This document shows positions 22,161 to 29,452 of a stretch of 29,452 nt of DNA, in pieces. Source of the DNA: Ectocarpus siliculosus. Its lineage: Eukaryota; Sar; Phaeophyceae; Ectocarpales; Ectocarpaceae. The notes under the pieces are model-generated. The model searched no databases. It was given only the letters and a program-made list of their open reading frames with translations, and was not told the origin of the DNA. Where the stretch lies: the NCBI GenBank assembly GCA_000310025.1, contig FN649729.1:5278108-5307559 (forward strand). Direction: 5' to 3'. Made by a program: the position numbers and the translations under genes. The stretch's first letter is position 1. Each line of letters opens with the position of its first letter.

Positions 22161-25100
22161 ATGGTGAGAGGAGAGCTGGTCCGAGTGAAGAATGGAGAGG
22201 TAGTGGACCCTATCAAGCTCAGGAGATCGGCGCAAAGAAAACTCGGCCATTCCTACAACGTGGTCTACCTCGAGCCAGACTCGGAAGACGTGAGTGATTT
22301 TTATATGTCGACACCTGGCACAAAAATACTGCCCTGTTCCGCATCTTGATTGTTGATACTGCGTCCCCAAAACTGAAAATTTAAGAATACTTACGTAGTT
22401 TTTTTATTGTACTACGGGGGGAATTTAGTGAGGCGCTGGCCCTCTCGTCCCGAGCCATGCCACGACTTTGCATTTATATATATATAGAGCATGCGTCTGC
22501 TTGGCGGCATTCTGCCCTTTCCCTCCCGAGGAGGTCGACTTGCCCTCATTACGCATGGGTTCGTTGCCGGGAAATGCCAACCGCACCGTCGTTCGAACTC
22601 CCACTACATGGCTCTGCCGCTCCTCGCTCGAGGCAGTTAATGCGCATGAATGACCAATATATTTTCTATACCTTCCATATATATTGCGTCCCCAAAACTC
22701 AAAATTTAATATTACTTGTATGTTGGTATATAGACAGCTATGTACCGTAGCGGTCCACATCTTGCCGTGGGATGTATTTTGCTCGCTTTGTACCGGGTAC
22801 ACCCCGCACTATTCACAGCAAAGTGTGAGACCGCTTGAATCAATATTCCATGTGTTGCACGCGATTTCGCCGGCCTTGCACGGGACGATCGGCATTATTC
22901 GTGCGGCCTTATGCAGGGGCCACTACCTTACGGTTGGCTGTTCATGCTGCTGCTGCTGCCGCTGCTGCCGCCGTATTCTTCGTCCTTTTTTTTTCTTTTT
23001 TAGAAAATGTTGCCTACAGCAGTAGCATGTGATACATACAATCACACAAAGAAGACTTCCCCGTCTTTCCTAGAGGAGTTCGAAGCGGGATACTACACCA
23101 ATACAGTAGTGGGCCCTGTATGGGTCCGGTATCGTCCAGAAATTTTGCCGGCACTACACTGGGCACCGGAACTATTTGACTGACGGCTGGTGTCGGGTGA
23201 GGTGTTAGCGTGTGCAGCTGACTGTCCCTCTGTGGTGGACGTGTGTAGGCTTCATCCATATCTATCTACACGCTTGTGATGTCTCTCTCAACCTCCTTCT
23301 TTTCGGCGGCTTCGCGCGAAATCATTATTATTTTATTTTGTTGACAGAAGGACTTGGTGTTTCAGTGCGTGCGAGCCGAAAACACCACGCACCAATACCG
23401 GGCACCCGGCAGTATTTGACCGGCGCTAGCACTACTACAGGGCCCACGTGACTCTACAATACTTCCATCATTCATTGCAATAAAGAAATTTAGCTCGATC
23501 GGAGCACGTTCCCGCGTGATGCTCGAAGAATTGGTGGGTCAGACCGACGCTCTTTACGGTTGTCTGGGGAAGCCAGGCACAGTCTCTGGAAGACGCAAAG
23601 CAGGCCGGCCGGGGGGGGGGGGGGGGTTCGAGTTGGTTCACCAAGCATTCACAAACCCAACACTCAAGGACTGCTTTAGTTGAAGCTTATTATGGTGTTG
23701 GTGTTTTTCGTGTTGATTCTGTGGCGCTTGCCCATCTCAAAAGCGCTAGTTGTCACCCATGTCTTTCACATCACCATCAAGCAGCCATACCCCGATCACC
23801 GACTTCTTTCAGATCACCTCGGGCAAACATACCCCAATCACCTACCTTGTATGTCTTTCAGATCAGGTCGGGCAAACGGGGCCCGATCACCTATGATCAC
23901 CTCGGCCAAACATAGCCCGGTGATCAATGAATGGCTTTCAGGCCACCATGGAGCACACATACTCAGATCACCTACGTCTTTCCGATCACCTCGCGCAACA
24001 TAGCATACACGCAGATTACCTGTACACCGTGTATATCACCTCGGGTAAACAATCTCCTACCACCCATCTCCTTCAGATCAGTTCGGACAAACGTAGCCGA
24101 ATCACGGATGTCTTTCAGATCACCTCGGGCAAACATCCCCAATGACCGATCACCTCGGGCAAACATTGCAACATTACCCAATCGCCGATCACGTCGGGCT
24201 AACATCGCCCAACACCGAGTTTTTTTCAGATCACGTCGGGCTAAAATCGCCCAAATCACCGATCGTCTCTGGCAAACATCGCCAATCACCGATCACCTCG
24301 GGCTAACATCGCCCAATCACCGATCGTCGGGTTAACATCGCCCTATCACCGATCACCTCGGGCTAACATCGCCCAACCACCGGTCTCGTCGGGCTAACAT
24401 CGCCCAATCACCGATCACCTTGGGCTAACATCGCCCAATCACTGATCACCTGGGGCTAACCTAGCCCACTTACCGATCACCTCGGGCAAACATTGCAACA
24501 TTACCGAATCACCGATCACCTCGGGCTAACAAAATCCAATCACCGATCACCTCGGGCAAACATCGCCCAATCACCGATCACCTCGGGCTAACATCGCCAA
24601 ATCACCGGTCTCGTCGCGCTAACATCGCCCAATCACCAATCACCTCGGGCTTTCATCGCCCAATCACCGGTCTCGTCGGGATAACATCGCCCAATCACCG
24701 ATCACCTCGGGCTAACGTAGCCCAATCACCGATCACCTCGGGCTAACATCGCTAAATTACCGATTACCTCGGGTAAACATCGCCCAATCACCGATCTCGT
24801 CGGGCAACAATCGCCCGATCACCGATCGCCTCGGGCAGACATCGCCCAATCACCGATCCCCTCGGGCCGACATCGTATAATCACCGATCACATCGTGCAA
24901 ACATCGCCCAATCACCGATCACGTCGGGCAGACATCGCCCAGACCAAGAAAGTCCGTGAGATCAACATGGAGCAAACATTTCCCGATCACTTGCAGGAAA
25001 CATTCACAGACCACCGATGTCCTACCGATCACAAGGGACGTACCGTTCGAGAGAGCTATCTAGCTCGATCTGTAGGGATCTGATCTGCCCTGTGTGTGGA

Positions 25101-25614
25101 TGCAATCCCCAATCCACTACCCCTCGTTGATACCCGCAGTTTTACCGTTTTCGCATGAAACTACAGTACATTTGTCCGCGGTTTCCATCGTGTCTCCCAG
25201 CCCCCCCCTCCGTTTACATACTAAATCTCTTGTTCGCGGTGCATGCGTCTTTTCGTCGTTATTTTTTTCGCGTCAATCCTTTGCACGCTTGCACACCTCG
25301 GCGGCTGACTGCAACTATGACGCCGGGTTACAAAACAATACAATCCGCAGGATGATGACGAATCGTACGACAGTTTCGAGGATGATGACGACAGCTACGA
25401 CAGCTACGATGGCGATGACGACTCCTCAGAGGAAGAAGACGACGACTATGGCATGGCCGTGATGGCGAAAAGAGCCAAAGAGCGACTAGAGAACGCGATA
25501 CCGCGGGCGGGAGGAACCTCGGGCGCCAAGGCCGCTATGGCAAGTGTTGCTGTTGTTGTTGTTGTGATATTGGTCGCTGTTTTTTGTTACTGTAATGGTT
25601 GTTGAGGTTGATGA

Positions 25615-25648
<34 letters not shown>

Positions 25649-25774
25649 ATTGTTTACCCTGAAAATAAGCCGATTTAGGCGCCCGCCTTTGCAAGGTACC
25701 AATAGCTTGTCCCAACACTTGAATGCCTTGTCGTCGGCTGGCCTGATCTGATAGTAATTGACCTTGATCAGCAG

Positions 25775-25845
<71 letters not shown>

Positions 25846-27494
25846 TGGTCTATCGTTCTGATCCCCTTGGACCTCACAGTCTACCGGACGACCCAGCTCT
25901 CATTTTATTTTTTTGCGAGAACGACGAGATGTTATCCCGAACCCTACCCGTCCGTGATGATGCTACTGTACTGTGTGCTGCATGTATGCATATATGCCAC
26001 GGCCACCAGCCTAGTCGCTATGCGGCGGAGGCCAGGAGAGAAGCTGAACTCGCACGGAAGGACGCGCAGAGGGCCAAGTGGGCGAAGGACAGAGAGGAAC
26101 GAGGATTGCCCCCGATCAAAGAGCCGGACGAACAGCGGCGGCAGGAGGCGAAGGCAGCAAGGGGAGGCGATTTCGACGACGAGGAGCGTTTTCCCGGCGA
26201 CGCCGCCACCATGCGCGAGAAAAATCGCCGGGAGGTAGGCGTGTGTGACACCGTGTGCGGTATGGTGCCGTGTGCGGTATGACACCGTGTGCGGTATGTA
26301 TGACACCGTGTGCGCTATGATACCGTGTGTGACGCTGTGTGCGGTAGGCGTGGGTGCCTGTCTCGCATTGTTTGGCGCCCGCGATATCGGTGTGAACGGT
26401 GAAAAAATGAGAAGAAAAGCCAACTGACAAACATGAAAACTTACAATAGTACGGGGGGACTCCCTGGCGTGGAAGTTTCCGACATTCAATGCCGTCACGA
26501 CAGGAACATGTCATGACATTGCTCAATGTAGTGCCTTCGCGTGCGCACGAGAGCGAAGTGGGGATTATTTTCGTGTACCTATTGGCCTGCAGCAGTCCTG
26601 TACTGTACCTCAACAAGTCATGGCTTGTACCGCCATTCGCTACCATGCGTGTGTATGGGTGTTTCTACTCGCAAATGAAGTAATCGTTACACTGTGTGCG
26701 TTTGTACGCATGATGGATCAGATTCGGAACATGGAGGAAGCCCGAGGCATGACGGCGGAGGAGCATCGCGAACGGGGCCAGCAGGCCTTCGAAGAGGTAC
26801 CTATTTACCTGACGACGTTTCACTGTTCCGTCCTTCTGCATGTCCTTCTGCCTGTTAATATGTCGTGCTGATTCATACGTCTAAGCATTTTTTGTTTTGT
26901 TCGAAGGCGATGTCAGGCTGTGTATCACACTCCTTTTTTTTGTGTGCCTGTCTAGTCTCCCTCCTTTGGCCACTCGGGATAAACACGTCTACAATTTTCC
27001 TATCTGCCGACCCCCTCCCTCCTGGGGTGAAGGTGCACATGCCTTGCCAAGTTGTTGGTCTTGGTGCGAAGAGTTTGAATCCCCTCTCCCTCGTCGTCAA
27101 GCAGTCGGGTACGTGGTTTAGGACGGAGGTGCACTTTCACAAGACGACTTTCGAACTGGTCCGACGATCGGTCCTGTTGCTTGGGCGCTAAGGTACTGTG
27201 TGGAAGAGGAAGAGCGACGCTTCACCTCTTCTTTCGTGGTTTAGCCGAAGCTGCAGCAAGAAGTCCCTTCGATGCGATGTGATGCGTTCGTTTACGATGT
27301 GATCTGATTGTGGTCTCGTGTGATCTGCTTACCAACAGGCAGCCAAGGCACACAAGGAAATGCAACGCCGGGACCAACAGATGCGACAGATGGGCAACAA
27401 TCTGCACGACCGCGCCAAACCTCAACCTGGCACCGACAACAACAACAACAACAAGAAGCTGTCCCCAGATGATCCCGACAACATCCCACCGTAA
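22161..27494 (+). CDS. Hypothetical highly charged, low-complexity protein (5 exons)
   Basis: Exons: 22161-22289, 25351-25539, 26010-26234, 26722-26796, 27339-27494, all joined in phase 0, giving about 257 residues. I do not recognise the family. The N-terminus (MVRGELVRVKNGEVVDPIKL) precedes an Asp/Glu/Ser-rich stretch (residues 42-78; DDDESYDSFEDDDDSYDSYD and a further acidic run). Then comes a long charged, probably helical or coiled-coil region (YAAEARREAELARKDAQRAK.., MEEARGMTAEEHRERGQQAF.., AAKAHKEMQRRDQQMRQMG) and an Asn-rich tail ending DNIPP. There is no signal peptide or membrane helix in these exons. The ATG has a good context (AAGATGG), but the acceptor CTACAG ten bases upstream (ending at 22151) means an earlier exon may exist; the frame stays open through it. 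Intron 1 is 3061 bases and holds a minisatellite. The donor after exon 2 is GC (ATG|GCAAGT). CACC|GTAAGA at the stop codon could instead be a donor to a further exon. Nuclear or scaffold roles would be guesses. Confidence 0.7.
22360..22709 (+). repeat. Direct repeat pair TGCGTCCCCAAAACT..AAAATTTAA
   Basis: A 25-base sequence at 22360-22384 recurs at 22685-22709 with one mismatch (G/C), and the following bases (AATACTT versus ATTACTT) are also alike. Both lie early in intron 1 of the charged-protein gene, 325 bases apart, with a short TA run between them. This may mark an old duplication or insertion. Confidence 0.7.
23611..23626 (+). repeat. Poly(G) tract
   Basis: Sixteen consecutive G residues directly follow GGCCGGCC, within intron 1 of the charged-protein gene. 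No copy of the dispersed repeat is visible beside it. Confidence 0.9.
23770..25045 (+). repeat. Intronic minisatellite, 31-base unit, GATC-rich
   Basis: The core array from about 24120 to 24945 holds roughly 26 units of consensus CACCTCGGGCTAACATCGCC + CAATCACCGAT (31 bases). A recurrent variant begins CTCGTCGGG and usually follows an upstream unit ending CCGGT. Flanking parts (23770-24120 and 24960-25045) contain more divergent or spaced copies, some with an inserted CTTTCAGATC. Most units carry GGGC..GCCC able to pair as a small stem. Open frames across the array exist on both strands but are not maintained, since 31 is not a multiple of three. The array lies inside the 3-kb first intron of the charged-protein gene. 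Confidence 0.95.
25613..25650 (+). repeat. TTG/GTT trinucleotide microsatellite
   Basis: About twelve uninterrupted GTT units, with a shorter GTT run at 25551-25564 just upstream. Both lie in the second intron of the charged-protein gene, following its GC donor. Confidence 0.9.
25777..25842 (+). repeat. TC dinucleotide microsatellite
   Basis: About 33 uninterrupted TC units in the second intron of the charged-protein gene, roughly 170 bases before the acceptor at 26009. In one frame the tract yields an artificial Ser-Leu repeat peptide. Confidence 0.95.
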
Positions 27495-27875
27495 GAAAGT
27501 TCTTGGAATTTTCTGAAAGAAACACTGAAGGATGTAGCTGTTGCGGTGGTCTAAATGTAATTGTTCCAGCTAGTCTGTCGAAGGACAGGGATAGAAAGGT
27601 AAAGACGTTGTTTGTTGTGTTTTCTTGTGTGTCGTTTTGCCTGTCCTCTGTTTCCCGAAGGAAGGGATTGGGTGTACGGAGACAGTCGAAACCACATCAA
27701 TAGTACCAGACAGAGGGGGAGAGAGAGCAGGATATACCTATGTCGTCGCTGACGTGCGTTGGTTGCTCTCGTCCCGGAGCGTCTGCTTCGAAATTTCGCT
27801 TCCGGCGGTAACCACATCGAATGTTTGTTTTTCTTGATAATGTTGTTCTTTCCCCCCCCCCCCCCACCTCATCAG

Positions 27876-28264
27876 AATGGTGGTCGAGTAGATCATGTTG
27901 TGCGGGGTGGAGAACCCTCACTCCGCGCAAGGGGGATGATCGCACCACGTTGTGTTAAAATGGTCAAGCATCCTCGAGGCAGTTACACAGTGCTTTCAAC
28001 TGTCTCTGGAAGTGAAAGCACCAGAAAATAAATTAAGTCATACGCAGCTGTCATGCGTACGCAAGGGAGTAAGCACAAGATGCCGAACACCCTTAGCAGG
28101 ATGCAGCTCACCCTTCATGCGACTCGCCGAATACCTCACGGCGCTTCGCGCTTGGTGATGTGAGAGCCTGGTCCGGTGAGAACCCGGCGTGCTCCGTCCC
28201 GGCTTTGTAGGGATGCGAGGTCAATGGTCTAACGACTACGGCATGCACGACTATGAGTACCCCC
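27876..28264 (+). repeat. Dispersed repeat, long copy 1 of tandem pair
   Basis: 389 bases, identical to 28410-28798 except for six substitutions. It is preceded by a C run and ACCTCATCAG (27852-27875) and ends GAGTA followed by a C-rich tract. Its last ~115 bases, from CGCTTGGTGATGTGAGAGCC to GACTATGAGTAC, form the segment shared with the copies at 4834-4952 and 541-697. No protein domain or transposase was recognised. The poly(C) ends suggest a retroposed or otherwise dispersed element, but its class is unknown. Confidence 0.85.
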
Positions 28265-28409
28265 AACCCCCCCAACCCCCCCCCCCCCTAGGGGTTGGGT
28301 TTTCGTCGCTTGGCAACGACGTTGTAAAACAAGCCAATTCACTTCGTGAACTCGGCAACCAGGTTACCGTTTTTTTTTTTACCTCTGTTTTTTTTTTGGC
28401 GGTAACCAT
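28265..28409 (+). other. Spacer between tandem repeat copies, with inverted repeat
   Basis: The 145-base spacer begins with C-rich sequence and CTAGGGGTTGGG. It also contains GGTTACCG (28362-28369) and CGGTAACC (28400-28407) as an 8-base inverted repeat around two T runs. No counterpart of this spacer follows the second repeat copy, where ACCTCATCAG follows the C tract instead. Confidence 0.6.
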
Positions 28410-28818
28410 AATGGTGGTCGAGTAGATCATGTTGTGCGGGGTCGAGAACCCTCACTCCGCGCAAGGGGGATGATCGCACCACGTTGTGTTAAAATGGTCA
28501 AGCATCCTCGAGGCAGTTACACAGTGCTTTCAACTGTCTCTGGAAGTGAAAGCACCAGAAAATAAATTAAGTCATACGCAGCTGTCATCCGTACGCAAGG
28601 GAGTAAGCACAAGATGCCGAACACCCTTAGCAGGATGCAGCTCACCCTTCATGCGACTCGCCAAATACCTCACGGCGCTTCGCGCTTGGTGATGTGAGAG
28701 CCTGGTCCGGTGAGAACCCGGCGTGCTCCGTCCCGGCTTTGTAGGGATGCGAGGTCAATGGTCAAACGATTACGGCATGCACGATTATGAGTACCCCCCC
28801 CCCCCCCCACCTCATCAG
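28410..28818 (+). repeat. Dispersed repeat, long copy 2 of tandem pair
   Basis: Second copy, 534 bases downstream of the first, ending in poly(C) (28794-28808) and then ACCTCATCAG (28809-28818). The same poly(C)-ACCTCATCAG junction precedes copy 1, so the C tract plus this decamer probably belongs to the repeat unit. Confidence 0.85.
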
Positions 28819-29452
28819 TGCAAAGGCAGGGCGTACTCCGCTGGAGCGTGGACAGGCACAGAAGGACCTTAACGTAAACGAGGGGGGAGCGGGAGGGGGG
28901 GGCGCAGCCGCGGGCGAGAATGAGTTGAGAAAAGGCGGGGGAAGGAGCATATCCTCAGTGGGAGGTAAGCTGAGTGAGTGCGATAGAGGGCCGCGCTATG
29001 TAGGTTGACTAGTGACAGGTAAGGTCAGTGTGATTGGACGACCGCAACAGATTGTGATTGGGACATAATGATCGCTTTTGAGAACGAGAACGAGGCCAGC
29101 CACTTTTTTTCTACTCGAAAGGCTGTCCGGGTAGGCATGCTTACGCATGTTTGATATGTTCCCGTGCCACTAACGAATCGCTTGATGGTCGTCGTTCACA
29201 ACACGGTACACATGCAACGCAACGATCGTCAAGTTTACTACACATGCTCTAGCTGCCTGGTTTTGCGTGACCATTTCAAATCTTGGTGGTGATTTCGCCG
29301 TTGTTCTCACACAGGTGGCGGCGTTGCCACTGATTTAGTTGTCGTTGTCGTTTCCCATGTGGATGGACAGTTAGCCGATCTCCACCACATCATATCATCA
29401 TACCTAGTCCACATTGGTCGTGTCCAAGTTTTTTTTTCACAAATGAGGCTTC

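Larger units (their letters stand above)
27495..29452. other. Repeat-rich spacer at right edge, no gene recognised
   Basis: After the charged-protein gene the window holds two tandem copies of a 389-base repeat plus homopolymer tracts, then about 630 bases (28820-29452) in which nothing was recognised. Short open frames inside the two repeat copies (27952-28158 and 28486-28692) differ by two amino-acid changes and look like chance frames in duplicated DNA. Confidence 0.6.

Noticed and set aside
23931-24335. 134-residue open frame and an opposite-strand frame across the minisatellite
   Set aside because: Repeat unit is 31 bases, so frames shift each unit; both strands are open by composition and neither peptide is maintained.
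25758-25857. Ser-Leu repeat peptide
   Set aside because: Produced by the TC microsatellite in an intron; the real exon in this frame starts at 26010.
28308-28335. ACGACGTTGTAAAAC, identical to a 15-base stretch near the M13 forward primer site of cloning vectors
   Set aside because: The flanking bases do not continue as vector and the surrounding DNA is genomic repeat, so vector contamination is unlikely; probably coincidence.
27952-28692. Pair of 68-residue open frames in the tandem repeat
   Set aside because: They are duplicated only because the DNA is duplicated; both differences in the frame change amino acids, and the other copies of the repeat are truncated or interrupted.
1-29452. 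CRISPR arrays, bacterial operons, prophage or tRNA/rRNA genes
   Set aside because: The regular 31-base array lacks unique spacers, coding blocks are spliced, and no tRNA or rRNA was recognised by eye; a covariance-model scan would be needed to exclude small RNAs.

Overview
This window looks like nuclear DNA from an intron-rich eukaryote. No long bacterial-type reading frame is present. Coding sequence comes as short blocks of 58-273 bases bounded by GT..AG or GC..AG signals, and introns run from about 0.3 to 3 kb. Spacers are rich in microsatellites, homopolymer C/G runs and dispersed repeats. Gene content and this texture fit a stramenopile, most plausibly a brown alga of the Ectocarpus type; that assignment is an inference, since no marker gene is present.

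Layout. (1) 1-6748, minus strand: a snurportin-1-like gene, the nuclear-import adaptor for capped spliceosomal U snRNPs, reconstructed from seven exons with consistent phase; its last codons are unresolved at the left edge. (2) 6749-7201: a 453-base spacer between two divergent start codons, probably a shared promoter region, with a 12-base direct repeat. (3) 7202-10239, plus: a four-exon, 201-residue Mpo1/YGL010w-like (DUF962) membrane protein, probably a 2-hydroxy fatty acid dioxygenase. (4) 10240-14149: spacer with an eroded inverted-repeat element and simple repeats, no gene seen. (5) 14150-16283, plus: a four-exon, 174-residue MAPEG-family membrane protein. (6) 16284-22160: spacer with a 221-base MITE-like element, a 57-base direct repeat pair and exon-like fragments that could not be joined. 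(7) 22161-27494, plus: a five-exon gene for a highly charged, low-complexity protein of about 257 residues with no recognised family; its first intron holds a roughly 1.3-kb minisatellite of a 31-base unit. (8) 27495-29452: a 389-base unit present twice in tandem (period 534), whose last ~115 bases also occur in two snurportin introns.

The genes do not form an obvious pathway. Two encode small membrane enzymes linked to lipid or eicosanoid-type chemistry and one belongs to snRNP import, as expected for unrelated neighbours. No convincing new multi-gene system was found. The most interesting signals are a poly(C)-ended dispersed repeat sitting about 20 bases from two splice junctions, the recurring 10-mer TACAGCAGTA, the 31-base intronic minisatellite, the TA-flanked MITE with an eroded relative, and an RGG-like insertion in the snurportin.
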